Translations under genes and position numbers: made by a program
Part shown: one piece after another, positions 32,231 to 41,196 of the stretch
Layout: each line of letters opens with the position of its first letter
How positions within the stretch are numbered: position 1 is the first letter of the stretch
Notes under the pieces: model-generated
What the model saw: the letters and a program-made list of their open reading frames with translations, nothing else
Told to the model about the DNA's origin: nothing
Databases searched by the model: none
Assembly: GCA_035275065.1 (NCBI GenBank)
Contig: DATENM010000163.1
Coordinates: forward strand, 1-58,356
Direction: 5' to 3'
Source of the DNA: Blastocatellia bacterium
GTDB lineage: Bacteria > Acidobacteriota > Blastocatellia > UBA7656
Length of the DNA: 58,356 bases

Positions 32231-32598
32231 GAGTCACCTCCGCGCAAGGAAGAATGAGCAGGACGAAATATGAGCATTGAGCAATGGTCGCGCCGCAGCG
32301 GCGAGTGGCAAGCGGTTGATTTCGCAGGGGCAGCCGCGCCCGACCAAGGGCGCAAACGGCAAGCACAATCCGCTACAAGAATAGCCAAAAATGCTCGAAA
32401 AACAATACTTTTCTTCGCTTCCGGCAGGTGACTTCAAAGGGGCTGACGTGAGCGATTTGGCGATGGATTAAGAAATGACACCCGGTTGGGGTAGGCTAGA
32501 ACGATTACGGCAAGATGTGGCGCAATCTGTTAGATTGCGCGAGTCACGGCGCAATCTAACAGATTGCGCTACAGGGCTACACCGATTTAAATAGTCCT
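32231..32598. other. Intergenic region with a double palindrome
   Basis: About 370 bp between two minus-strand genes. The only clear structure is the inverted repeat at 32516-32573. The rest, including the region just upstream of the metalloprotease start, shows no gene; I cannot name a promoter with confidence. Confidence 0.5.
32516..32573. repeat. REP-like double hairpin
   Basis: Two 21-bp arms, at 32520-32540 and 32549-32569, are perfect reverse complements of each other separated by 8 bp. Each arm is itself a palindrome (GCGCAATCT - 3 nt - AGATTGCGC). Outer bases extend the pairing to 32516 and 32573 with one G-T wobble. It lies 26 bp after the RibD-type gene's stop, so it could act as a terminator or mRNA stabiliser, or be a mobile REP-type repeat. 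Confidence 0.7.
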
Positions 32599-33300
32599 CT
32601 AATCGTCTTGCCAGGCGATGCGGCCATCGAAGATCAAGTCGTCGCCGAGCCGGCTAGTGATAAAGGTCGAAAAGGTCAACGCCTCAGCCAGCCGCCGTAT
32701 GCCGAGATCGCCTATAGCATCGGTGCCGCTGCCGATCAGCTTGGGGGCGATGGCGACAACCAGCCGGTCAACGAGTTGTCGCGTCAGCAGCGAAGTGATG
32801 ATTCGCGCCCCGCCTTCGACCAGCACCGAGGCGACGCCGCGGGCGCGCAGCTCGCCGAGCAGCAAGCGCAGATCAACCGCCGCCGAACCCGCCGAAGCCG
32901 GCAAGGCGACGACCTGCGCGCCGAGCCGTTCGATAGCCTGCCGGGCGGCGCGGTCTGCGTGTGAGGTGGTGGCGATGAGGGTGTGATGGGCGGCGCCGTT
33001 TGCCAGCACGCGCGCGGTTAGCGGCGTGCGCAGGCGACTGTCGACGACGACGCGCAGCGGGTCACGCCCGCTCGCGAGCCGGACATTCAATTGCGGGTCG
33101 TCGGCCAGCACCGTGCCGATGCCGACCAGAATGGCGTCGTGCTCGGCGCGCAACTGGTGCGCCAGGCGCAAGGAATCGGGGCCGCTGATCCACTGCGAAT
33201 CGCCGGTCGCCGTGGCGACACGCCCATCAAGCGTCTGCGCATACTTGACGGTGACGAATGGCAAGTCGGTCGCTGTCGTATGACTTTCATCTCGCGTCAT
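32599..33300 (-). CDS. RibD-type pyrimidine reductase (stand-alone reductase domain)
   Basis: A 233-residue protein matching the RibD C-terminal domain / dihydrofolate-reductase-like fold: VTVKYAQTLDGRVATATGDSQWIS, then AILVGIGTVLADDPQLNVR, VVVDSRLRTPL and SVLVEGGARI. This domain reduces the ribosyl group of the deaminated riboflavin precursor using NADPH. The deaminase half of RibD is absent, so it is either a split RibD or a paralogue. It is the last gene of a minus-strand run following the lectin-like gene by about 50 bp. Confidence 0.85.
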   Translation of the reverse strand: MTRDESHTTATDLPFVTVKYAQTLDGRVATATGDSQWISGPDSLRLAHQLRAEHDAILVGIGTVLADDPQLNVRLASGRDPLRVVVDSRLRTPLTARVLANGAAHHTLIATTSHADRAARQAIERLGAQVVALPASAGSAAVDLRLLLGELRARGVASVLVEGGARIITSLLTRQLVDRLVVAIAPKLIGSGTDAIGDLGIRRLAEALTFSTFITSRLGDDLIFDGRIAWQDD

Positions 33301-33352
33301 GACTGCATGGCAGTTTACCCGCCGCGCCGACTCGAAGCCAATCAGGCCGCGC

Positions 33353-34102
33353 TTAATTCGCCATCGGCGTCACCGTGTAATCGTCAAAGTAGCTGACGCT
33401 GTCGGTCTTCGACCAGACACCGACGCGGCCCGTCACCGGCTCGGCCAGCGTGTATTCGAGCAGCAGCTTGTCATTGAGATAGGCTTGCAGGCTGGTGCCG
33501 TGAACCGCGACCTTTAGCGCCGCCCATTGATTCCAGTCGAGGTGGACGTTTTCCGTGCCGCGCTTGACGAAGCTGCGCTTGCCTTTGTTGAACGTCCATA
33601 GCACGACATTGTCTTCCTTGCCGTTGAAGCGCACGGTCAGATAATCGCCGTTCGGCTTGAGATTGAAGAGAATGCCGGCGCAGGAATCGAGCTTGCCGGA
33701 AATCAACTTGAAGCGCAGGCTGATCTCGCCGTTCTGGAAGTCGGCAACGTCCTTCGCCACCGCATAGGGGAAGTAGGCGAACGCCTTGACGTTATCGATG
33801 AACTCTTCGTGGCGCGCGCCGTAGATGGCGCGCGCGTTCTGCGCCAGGCCGTTCGCCGGCTGTCCGCGCAGCCACTGGCGGCCATCCACGGCGAGACACT
33901 TCTTGCCGCCGTCGTCAACAATCGCCCAGTTGCCGACGACCGCCAGGAACCTCGATGACGCGCCGCCGACCTTCTCTTTCGAGAGGTCAACGCGCACACT
34001 CTTGGCGGCCGCCGCTTTTTTGGCGCGCTGCGCGTCGGCAGAAACCGCGAAGATCAAACCGATCAGGGTAAGGTACGACAGAAAGCGCTTGTTCATTCTC
34101 AT
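33353..34102 (-). CDS. Secreted concanavalin-like (LamG/DUF1080-type) protein
   Basis: A 249-residue exported protein with a signal peptide (RFLSYLTLIGLIFAVSADAQ) and one beta-sandwich domain of the concanavalin A-like lectin/glucanase type: FQNGEISLRFKLISGKLDSC, GILFNLKPNGDYLTVRFN, NQWAALKVAVHGTSLQAYLND and GRVGVWSKTDSVSYFDDY. This fold usually binds carbohydrate. The start overlaps the stop of the ABC permease gene by 4 bp, so it is part of the ABC transcript. The role with the exporter is unknown. Confidence 0.7.
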   Translation of the reverse strand: MRMNKRFLSYLTLIGLIFAVSADAQRAKKAAAAKSVRVDLSKEKVGGASSRFLAVVGNWAIVDDGGKKCLAVDGRQWLRGQPANGLAQNARAIYGARHEEFIDNVKAFAYFPYAVAKDVADFQNGEISLRFKLISGKLDSCAGILFNLKPNGDYLTVRFNGKEDNVVLWTFNKGKRSFVKRGTENVHLDWNQWAALKVAVHGTSLQAYLNDKLLLEYTLAEPVTGRVGVWSKTDSVSYFDDYTVTPMAN

Positions 34103-35463
34103 CTCCTTGATCTACGAATCAGCCGCCACGCGACGAGGATCGCGAGCGGCCAGAGCAGGTAAAAAATCCATGTCGCGCCCGCCGGGCGCGCGGCCAGCGG
34201 GTAGCCGGGAAATTCATTTTCTTCAGCGTGCTCGGGGGCGGTCAGGCCGGCCAGCTTGTAGAGTTCTTCCAGCACGATGGCTTCGACCGTCGAGCGATTC
34301 ATCTCGCGGCGCTCGCCCAGCTCGTACCAGATTTCGCCATAGTGATCTTCATCACCTTCGAATAAGCCGGTCTGAGAGCCGGCGGCGTACGTGACTTCGA
34401 CGCGCGGCAGCAAGCGCCGCAGCTTGCTGAGGATGCTGCGTTCGAGGTCCATCAGGCGCGGGTCTTCGGGCGCGAGATAGACCGTCACTTTAAGCGGTTC
34501 GTTGATTTGCTTGAGCGTCGCCTCGTCGGCGGGCGCGAACGAGTTGCGGCGGTTCTCGCTGACATCCCAGCTTGTCCGCAAGCGTCCCGCGCCGACGACG
34601 ACAAGCGCCAATCCGATAAAGATGGCCGCGGTCGCCACCAGACGATAGCGCCAGCCGCGGCCCGTGTGCAGCCAGGTGATGGCTAATGCGATGCCGGCCA
34701 CGCTGAACGCCGCCATGACGATCACTGTGCTCAACCTGAGCAAGCCTTGCTCGAAGACGCGCAGCGCCGATGTCGGCGTGTAGGCCGCCAGCTCTTGCCA
34801 CCATCCGCCATGAACGGTGGCGATAAAATTCAGCGCCCAGGTGCCGACTGTAAATCCCAGCGTAATGATCGCGGCGCTGGCGGCGCTTTCGGCAATCGCC
34901 GCGGCGGCGACGGCGACGCCTGTGCTAAGCGTCATGTGCAACAGGTGACCGAGCAGCAGGTTTACCGTCTCAGGCCCGCACAGATGACCGCCGTAATGAT
35001 TCCACAGCAGCAGGGCGATCAAGCCCGGCAGCCACGCGACCGCCCAGCCGAGCAAGAGCGCCGCGACCTTGGCCGCCATCGTCGCCGTCAAGCCGGTCGG
35101 AAATTGTAAGATCAACTTCAAAGCGCCGCTCTGCTTTTCCGCCGCCACCAGGCGAATGACGACGAAGGGGAAAAGCAGCGTCACGGCCAGATCGTAAGCG
35201 CCGAAGGTCGGCACCAGGATGCCGTCAAGCGGCGTCAGCCCTTCAGCCAGTGCCGATGCGCCGCCGCCAATGCCGCTCGCTTCGGCGTAGACGTTGACCG
35301 CCGTGATGAAGCCGTTGCCGACCAGCGGCCCAACCAATAACAACAGAATCCAGTAAGCGCGCGACTGCATCAGCTCGCGCCACTCTTTCGTGAGCAGCCG
35401 CAGCCAGCTTGCGCCCGCGCCGCTTGTGGCTCGCTTCATTTTCGGTGGTGAGTCCGCGGTCAA
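34099..35463 (-). CDS. ABC-2 exporter permease with GldG-like C-terminal domain
   Basis: A 454-residue inner-membrane protein. The N-terminal ~290 residues carry six or seven transmembrane helices of the ABC-2/GldF type (FVVIRLVAAEKQSGALKLILQFP). After a further helix comes a soluble GldG-like segment (NRRNSFAPADEATLKQINEPLKVTVYL) and a last transmembrane helix ending in RLIRRSRR. GldF and GldG are usually separate, so this is a condensed version. The start at 35463 is a TTG; an ATG nine codons in (35439) is the alternative. It pairs with the ATPase gene upstream. Confidence 0.78.
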   Translation of the reverse strand: MTADSPPKMKRATSGAGASWLRLLTKEWRELMQSRAYWILLLLVGPLVGNGFITAVNVYAEASGIGGGASALAEGLTPLDGILVPTFGAYDLAVTLLFPFVVIRLVAAEKQSGALKLILQFPTGLTATMAAKVAALLLGWAVAWLPGLIALLLWNHYGGHLCGPETVNLLLGHLLHMTLSTGVAVAAAAIAESAASAAIITLGFTVGTWALNFIATVHGGWWQELAAYTPTSALRVFEQGLLRLSTVIVMAAFSVAGIALAITWLHTGRGWRYRLVATAAIFIGLALVVVGAGRLRTSWDVSENRRNSFAPADEATLKQINEPLKVTVYLAPEDPRLMDLERSILSKLRRLLPRVEVTYAAGSQTGLFEGDEDHYGEIWYELGERREMNRSTVEAIVLEELYKLAGLTAPEHAEENEFPGYPLAARPAGATWIFYLLWPLAILVAWRLIRRSRR

Positions 35464-35484
35464 AACCCGCCCTTCGTTGTTCGT

Positions 35485-36186
35485 TTATGTGAGCGCGAGA
35501 AAAATCTCTTCCAGCCCGCCTTCGGTCAAGTGCGCCTGGGCGCGCAGCTCATCGAGATGGCCTTCGCCGACAACCCGGCCCGCGCTCAACAGCACCAGCC
35601 GGTCGCAGACGCGTGCCGCGTCAACCAGTTGGTGAATCGATAGCAGCAATGTGCGCCCGCTTGCCGTTTGCGCTCGCAGCAGCGCCATCACGTCGCGCGT
35701 CTGACGGAGATCGAGCCCGTCGAACGGCTCGTCCAGCATCAATAGCGGCTGCGGCGTCAGAAGACTTAGCGCCAGCAGCACGCGCTTGCGCTCGCCTTTC
35801 GAGAGCGTGCCGATGCGCGCGTCGAGCAAGCGTTCGAGCTTCAACGGCTCGACAAGCGCAGCGGCTTTGGTCGGCGCGCCGGGGTACAGCTTTTCAAAGA
35901 AGCCGAGCGCCCAGCGCACGGTCTGTTCAGCCCACGGCAGAATGCCATCGGGCATATAAAAGAGCGCTTCTTTGCGGCGCGTCGACGCCAGTCCGCGGTC
36001 ACGATAAACCACCGCCCCCTGGTTAGCGGGCAGCAAGCCGGCGACACATTCGAAGAGCGTCGTCTTGCCCGCGCCGTTCGGGCCGATCAATCCCATCACG
36101 TCGCCCTCACGCACCGTGAAGCTGACGCGGTCGAGCGCCTGCTGTCTGCCGAAGCGCTTGGAGATTCCTTGAACCGATAACAGCAT
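35485..36186 (-). CDS. ABC-2 exporter ATP-binding protein
   Basis: A 233-residue ABC ATPase of the CcmA/GldA group: Walker A GPNGAGKTTLF, signature LSKGERKRV, Walker B LLMLDEPFDGLD, switch histidine in LLLSIHQLVD. It lies 3 bp after the TonB-dependent receptor's stop and 21 bp before the permease, so receptor, ATPase, permease and lectin-like protein share a transcript. Confidence 0.9.
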   Translation of the reverse strand: MLLSVQGISKRFGRQQALDRVSFTVREGDVMGLIGPNGAGKTTLFECVAGLLPANQGAVVYRDRGLASTRRKEALFYMPDGILPWAEQTVRWALGFFEKLYPGAPTKAAALVEPLKLERLLDARIGTLSKGERKRVLLALSLLTPQPLLMLDEPFDGLDLRQTRDVMALLRAQTASGRTLLLSIHQLVDAARVCDRLVLLSAGRVVGEGHLDELRAQAHLTEGGLEEIFLALT

Positions 36187-36189
36187 GAC

Positions 36190-39100
36190 TCAGAAGATGA
36201 ACCGCACTTGCAGTTGGAACATCCGCGGCGGATCGACGTTGGCGAAGGCCGGCAGCGCGTTGGTCGCGGTGCCGACGGCCACCAACTGACCGAAGGTCGG
36301 GTTCGGCGTCAGCGTGTCGCCGTAGATCGTCTGCCCGCGGCCAAGATAGTTCCCATGATTGAAGAGGTTGAAACCTTCCAACCGGAGCAGAATCGCCGTG
36401 CGCTCTGACAGCCTGATGCGATCTTCGACGAAGACGGCCACGTCAGAGGTCGGCGTGCCGTGGAACGCCGACTTGCTGAGGACTTGTCCGTTGACGACGG
36501 GGCGGTCGTTATTCGCGCCATCCCCGTTGTTGTCAATGCCGGTGGTGGCACTGAACGGACGCGCCGACGCGTACATCATCAGGGTGCCGGCGGTAAGGTT
36601 GAACGGGAACCGATAATTGAACGTAAAGACGGCGCGGTGGCGCTGATCTACGACGCTCGGCCCGCGCTCTTCTTCGCCCAGTCGCGTGATGTTGCCCTGA
36701 TTCGGCGCGATGCCGTTGCCGTCCGGCTCGAAGGTGTTGGTTGCCTTCGACAGCGTATAGCTGAGCGAGGCAAAAACACGCGGGTGGCCGCGGTAGGTGA
36801 TCTGCGTTTGCAATCCGTCGTAATCGCCGACGCCGAGATTCATGATCGTGTTGACCTGACGGACGCCGCCCGCGACGGGCAGGATGGGCCGTGTGAGATT
36901 TGCCGCCGCCACGGTTCGGACTTGACCGGGGGCCGTGCGATCAAATACCGCGGGCGCATTCAGATCAACCGTGCGGTCGAGCTTCGTCCAGTGTTGATGC
37001 ACATAATCGGCCCCGGCGACCAGGCCCCTTGTCAGTTCGTGCTCGACGCCGATGGAGACGACCTGGCTGCGCGGGTTGACAAACTCATCCGGGTAATTCG
37101 ACAGCTTGTTGAAATTCAGCCCGTATTTTGCGAACTGCGCCTCGTAGAAAGCGCGCTTGCCGGCGATGATCGTGATGTCGCGCGCCGGCAGTTGCGAAGC
37201 CGGCAGCGTTTTCGGATCAACGTTGATCGGCACGCAAGTCAGGCAGGTCGGGAAGCCGAGCTGCCCGGCAACCGCCGTGTAAGTCGTCAGTCCGTCCAGC
37301 CCGTTCACCAGGTAACTGGCAACTTGATTCGACCTGATCTGCGTGTAATACATCGCGTAGCCGCCGCGAATCGATAAACGTGAATAGCCTCCCGGATGCC
37401 AGCCGAAGCCGAGGCGCGGCGCGAAGTTCTTCGTCGCGTCGGTCAGCGTCTGTCGGTCGTAGCGCAGTCCTGCGTCAATCGTCAGGTCGGGATGCACGTG
37501 AATGCTGTCCTGCACGAACCCTGTCAACAGCCACTGCGGCAGATCGTAGCTGCTGATCCCGAAGTTGATCGGTTGGGTGTAGTTCTGCACATCGGCCAAC
37601 GTTAATTGATCGAAGGGCTTCGTGGTCGTGTTTTTGAACGTGAAGGTGCCGAGGATCGCCGTGCCCGGCTCGCTGCCCGTGCCGCCCGACGTGTGACGAA
37701 TCACGCCGCCGCCGAGGCGGAGGTAGTGCTTGCCGAGCGTCCACGACAGCGTGTCCGAGAATTGAAACTGGTAACTGTAGATGTCGGACGAGCGCGACTG
37801 CCCAATGGTAAACGGCACCGTGCCGCTGCGCGTGTAGGTGGTCGAGAGGTTCTGCGCTTCCCATAACGTGACCGGGTCGCCATGCAGGTAAGCAAATCGC
37901 GCCTCGTTGAGCAGGTGCGTGCTGAAGACCGCCGTGTGATTGAGCTGCGTCGTCCATGAGCGCCGCGCATAACGCCGCGCGACGCTGGGCGCGCTCGTGC
38001 CGCCCACCGCATCCTGCGGGTTGTCGTCGTCAAACCGATCAACATTCACGCGGAACATCAAATTCTGGTTCGACGTCAGCCGGTGGTCCAGCCGCCCGTT
38101 GAAGAGGAACTGGCGGTAGTGGCCGGTGTAATCGAGATGGCCATCCGCCGGCAACAGGAAGGCCGGCAGCGTCGGCGAGAGGAACGTCGTGCGATCCTGC
38201 CGCGTGTAGTCCGACGTGGCGAAGAAAAAAGTCCTGTCCCTGATGATCGGCCCGCCAATCGAGCCGGAGACCTGCTTCAAGGCGTCGGGAATGTCTACGG
38301 GGTTGATCGCCCGGAGTGTCGTCGGTGTGACACAGCTCGCGACCGAGGGCGGGCAGAAATTCTTCGTCGAGAAGGTCTCCGCCTGCCAGTCGCCGGGACG
38401 AAGCAGGAATACTCCTTCGCCATGCAGGACGTTGGTGCCGGACTTGGTGACGATGTTCAATGCCGGGCCGGCGGTCCAGCCGAATTCGGCGGAGAAGGCG
38501 TTCGTCAGTATGGCAAATTCCTGGACAGCGCCTATCGGCACGGTGGCAATCGTTGTCTGCCGGCCCCACCCTTCGTCGTTGTTCGCGCCGTCGAGCGTGA
38601 AGGTGGTGGTGCGGCGCGAGCCCGCGCCGGTGATGAAGTAGGTCTGATTGACGAAGAGGTCGCCCGTGCCCTTCCCTTGCCGGAACGCGGAATTCAGCAA
38701 CGGCAGCGACGTCATCTTGCGCCCCAGGATCGGCGTCTCGTCAATCTGCTGGCTTTTCAGCGGCAGGCCGATCTGCGGGTCGGCGCGCACGCCTTCGGTG
38801 GTGCCGAAGACGGTGACTTCGCTCTTGCCGCCGCTGGCAACGAGCTTGATCTTCACGGTTGCGGTTTCACCCGCGCGCAGCGTCAGACCAGAGACGTCCT
38901 CGGCGGTAAAACCGCTCATGGCGACGCTGACCCTGTACTCGCCGGTCAGCGAGAGCGCGGCAATCGTCGCAGAGCCTTCCTCCCCGGAGGTCGCCTCGCG
39001 CGCCGCGCCGGTGGCGGTGTTCACCACAGAAATCTTCGCGTCCTTGACGGCAGCGCCATTTTGATCAACCACGGTCACAATCATCGTCGCCGTGTTTGGA

Positions 39101-39201
39101 GACTGCGCGGCGACCGGCGCCGCAATCATGGCAAAAAGCGCGACCGGAAGCAGGAGCAAGCGGCATAGATTCTTCATTTTCATTTGATTACTTTGTCCCA
39201 T
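36190..39201 (-). CDS. TonB-dependent receptor with carboxypeptidase-regulatory-like N-terminal domain
   Basis: An outer-membrane protein of about 1000 residues. Signal peptide LLLLPVALFAMIAAPVAAQ, a carboxypeptidase-regulatory beta-sandwich (TATMIVTVVDQNGAAVKDAKI ... ATVKIKLVASGG), a plug-like region with YFITGAGSRRTTTFTLDGAN, then a long beta-barrel ending MFQLQVRFIF with C-terminal phenylalanine. This architecture is greatly expanded in Acidobacteriota. I place the start at ATG 39201, which has AAGGG at proper spacing; ATG 39207 is in frame two codons earlier. The sigma/anti-sigma pair lies immediately upstream, and the ABC exporter downstream. Confidence 0.88.
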   Translation of the reverse strand: MGQSNQMKMKNLCRLLLLPVALFAMIAAPVAAQSPNTATMIVTVVDQNGAAVKDAKISVVNTATGAAREATSGEEGSATIAALSLTGEYRVSVAMSGFTAEDVSGLTLRAGETATVKIKLVASGGKSEVTVFGTTEGVRADPQIGLPLKSQQIDETPILGRKMTSLPLLNSAFRQGKGTGDLFVNQTYFITGAGSRRTTTFTLDGANNDEGWGRQTTIATVPIGAVQEFAILTNAFSAEFGWTAGPALNIVTKSGTNVLHGEGVFLLRPGDWQAETFSTKNFCPPSVASCVTPTTLRAINPVDIPDALKQVSGSIGGPIIRDRTFFFATSDYTRQDRTTFLSPTLPAFLLPADGHLDYTGHYRQFLFNGRLDHRLTSNQNLMFRVNVDRFDDDNPQDAVGGTSAPSVARRYARRSWTTQLNHTAVFSTHLLNEARFAYLHGDPVTLWEAQNLSTTYTRSGTVPFTIGQSRSSDIYSYQFQFSDTLSWTLGKHYLRLGGGVIRHTSGGTGSEPGTAILGTFTFKNTTTKPFDQLTLADVQNYTQPINFGISSYDLPQWLLTGFVQDSIHVHPDLTIDAGLRYDRQTLTDATKNFAPRLGFGWHPGGYSRLSIRGGYAMYYTQIRSNQVASYLVNGLDGLTTYTAVAGQLGFPTCLTCVPINVDPKTLPASQLPARDITIIAGKRAFYEAQFAKYGLNFNKLSNYPDEFVNPRSQVVSIGVEHELTRGLVAGADYVHQHWTKLDRTVDLNAPAVFDRTAPGQVRTVAAANLTRPILPVAGGVRQVNTIMNLGVGDYDGLQTQITYRGHPRVFASLSYTLSKATNTFEPDGNGIAPNQGNITRLGEEERGPSVVDQRHRAVFTFNYRFPFNLTAGTLMMYASARPFSATTGIDNNGDGANNDRPVVNGQVLSKSAFHGTPTSDVAVFVEDRIRLSERTAILLRLEGFNLFNHGNYLGRGQTIYGDTLTPNPTFGQLVAVGTATNALPAFANVDPPRMFQLQVRFIF

Positions 39202-39299
39202 ATTCATCCCTTACAGGTTTAATTGAGATTGAGGCAAAACATGGCCTTATCGCTTCAGAGGAAACAGGGAGTTGTAACGGACGCCCTTGATCGAACAGT

Positions 39300-40016
39300 T
39301 CAGCGGACCACTTCAATGTTCAGTACCGGGTGGACTTCGTACCAGTTGTGATCGTGCTCGCTGTCATAGCGGCTGACGCCATAGACGCGCACGCGGCTGC
39401 CGACCGTCGGCGGCTGCAAGCGTAGCGGCTCGATGATCTCGCAGACGATGAAGCGATCCTGCGCGTTGAGGTCATCAACTAACCTGAATGTCAGGTCGCC
39501 GTCTTTATCGTCAAAGCGCACTTCGCTGACATAACCTTCGGCGACGACGTGCGGCTTGGTGTTGCTTTCGATGCCGCTGATGCTGACCGGCTGGAACTCG
39601 CGCCAGTCAGCCGCCGCCAGCGTCTTCAAACCGCCGGACTCTTCATCCGTGGCGGCGCGGCGATGCACGATGACGAGCGCCGCAGACAGCACCAGGACAA
39701 CGGCCATCGCCATTAGCGCCAGACGCGGGGTTAGCCACCTGCCGCGCCGGCCGGCGACCTTGCCGGGCGCGGGCTCGCGGCGCTCGTCTTCGCGGCCAAT
39801 CGCGGCTTCGATAGCAGCCCAGGGGTCACCTTGCGGCTTGACCTCTGGCAACTGCGCGGCGAAGCGCTGTCCGCTGCGCAAACGGGCCACGGCATCGCGG
39901 CACTCGCCGCAATCGAGCAGGTGATCTTCGACGCGCTGCACGCGATCCGCTGTCAGCTCGTTGGTGACGTAGCGCACCAGTTCACGCCGCCTTATTATTC
40001 GCCAACACTTCATCAT
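39300..40016 (-). CDS. Anti-sigma factor with zinc-finger domain
   Basis: A membrane-bound anti-sigma factor of about 238 residues. The N-terminus holds a zf-HC2-type ZAS motif (RVQRVEDHLLDCGECRDAV), then a cytoplasmic linker, one transmembrane helix (LALMAMAVVLVLSAALVIV) and a ~110-residue outer domain of beta character. It would hold the co-encoded sigma factor until an envelope signal arrives. I use ATG 40016, which has GGAG at 5-nt spacing; a GTG at 40031 overlapping the sigma stop is also in frame. Confidence 0.85.
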   Translation of the reverse strand: MMKCWRIIRRRELVRYVTNELTADRVQRVEDHLLDCGECRDAVARLRSGQRFAAQLPEVKPQGDPWAAIEAAIGREDERREPAPGKVAGRRGRWLTPRLALMAMAVVLVLSAALVIVHRRAATDEESGGLKTLAAADWREFQPVSISGIESNTKPHVVAEGYVSEVRFDDKDGDLTFRLVDDLNAQDRFIVCEIIEPLRLQPPTVGSRVRVYGVSRYDSEHDHNWYEVHPVLNIEVVR

Positions 40017-40027
40017 AATTACTCCAC

Positions 40028-40609
40028 TCACAAGACCCGCTTGAACGGGCGCAGCCGCGCTTCCAACTGGCGCAGCGCACGGCTCAAGCGCGAGGCCACG
40101 GTTCCCGGCGAACAGTCGAGCACCTGCGCCATCTCGTCGTACGACAGCCCTTCGACGTACTTCAAGACGACGACGGCGCGCAGCCGCGGCGACAACTCCA
40201 TCACCGCCTGCCCGATGATCTCGCGGCGCTCGCGGTCGGCGTGCGCCAGGTCGGGCAAGGTCGTGCGGTCAAGCTCGTCGCCGCTGCCGAGTATCTCTTC
40301 AAACGGCACATGCGCGACGCCGCGGCGCTGCTGCTGATTCAGGCACTCGTTCAAAGCGATGCGGTACATCCAGGTCGCCGGGCTCGATTGGTAGCGAAAA
40401 CCCGGCAGCCCTTTGTAGATTTTGATGAAGACGATTTGCAGCACGTCTTCGGCCCAGCCGGCGTCGCCGAGGGTATAAAAGATCAGGTTGTTGAGGCGGT
40501 CGCGGTAACGCTCGTAGAGCGCCCGAAAGGCGTTGCGGTCGCCGCGCTGGGCCGCGAGCACCAGCGCGCGCTCGTCCTGTTCGGGCTGTTCGACGCGCGT
40601 TTCGGTCAT
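40028..40609 (-). CDS. ECF RNA polymerase sigma factor
   Basis: A 193-residue ECF sigma factor. Region 2 is NAFRALYERYRDRLNNLIFYTLGDAGWAEDVLQIVFIKIY; region 4 is ELSPRLRAVVVLKYVEGLSYDEMAQVLDCSPGTVASRL (broken here into the helix-turn-helix LSYDEMAQVLDCSPGTV). ATG 40609 has AAAGGA just upstream. It is followed by its anti-sigma gene and probably drives the TonB receptor operon. Confidence 0.92.
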   Translation of the reverse strand: MTETRVEQPEQDERALVLAAQRGDRNAFRALYERYRDRLNNLIFYTLGDAGWAEDVLQIVFIKIYKGLPGFRYQSSPATWMYRIALNECLNQQQRRGVAHVPFEEILGSGDELDRTTLPDLAHADRERREIIGQAVMELSPRLRAVVVLKYVEGLSYDEMAQVLDCSPGTVASRLSRALRQLEARLRPFKRVL

Positions 40610-40716
40610 TTCCTTTAGACTAAAGCCTTAAACTAATTAGACACAAGCGGCGCGATTTCCTTCCCCTGCAAGGCAAATATTTTTGAAGCCCGCCGCCTGC
40701 GCCGTAGAGCGCCATC

Positions 40717-40746
40717 TTGACAGTCGCGCGTCTGGTCGGCTAAGCT
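40717..40746 (+). promoter_or_regulatory. Candidate promoter of rpmE
   Basis: TTGACA at 40717-40722, 18-bp spacer, TAAGCT at 40741-40746 (weak -10). It lies about 45 bp before the rpmE ATG in the divergent gap between sigma and rpmE. Confidence 0.35.
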
Positions 40747-40788
40747 TATTTATTGCGTTTACTAGAAAATTCCTGACAGGAGCACGAA

Positions 40789-40998
40789 GTGAAACCAGAT
40801 ATTCATCCGAAGTACATGACGGCGAACGTGCATTGCGCTTGCGGCGCGACCTGGGAAACGCGCTCGACCAAGCCGGAGATTCGCCTGGAAATCTGCTCGA
40901 GCTGCCACCCGTTCTTCACCGGCAAGCAGAAGCTGGTCGACACCGCCGGGCGCGTCGAGCGCTTTAACCGCAAGTACGGGCGCAAGACCGAAGCTTAA
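40789..40998 (+). CDS. rpmE: 50S ribosomal protein L31
   Basis: A 69-residue ribosomal protein L31 of normal length: MKPDIHPKYMTANVHCACG at the start and EICSSCHPFFTGKQKLVDT in the middle. The CxC plus CxxC cysteines make it the zinc-binding form. It precedes DUF1385 and prfA, an arrangement common in several phyla. Confidence 0.97.
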   Translation: MKPDIHPKYMTANVHCACGATWETRSTKPEIRLEICSSCHPFFTGKQKLVDTAGRVERFNRKYGRKTEA

Positions 40999-41196
40999 CT
41001 TAACGACAACCGAATATTGGTTGCCGGGACAGGCGCGCGCCTCGGCGGCTGACAGCTTTGCACACCAGCAAGTCATCAGCCGCCGAGACGACCGTTGAAA
41101 ACAGTTCCGGCAGCCAATATTTTTTTGTAGTAAAATCGCAACCAGCGCGCGGCAACCTGCCCGAAGCGGCGCGAATCGCATACGCGGAGGCTAGTG

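Noticed and set aside
38083..39168. 361-codon plus-strand frame opposite the TonB receptor gene
   Set aside because: It is the antisense shadow of a GC-rich gene; the minus frame has signal peptide, conserved domain and barrel terminus, while this one is arginine/alanine-rich with no domain.
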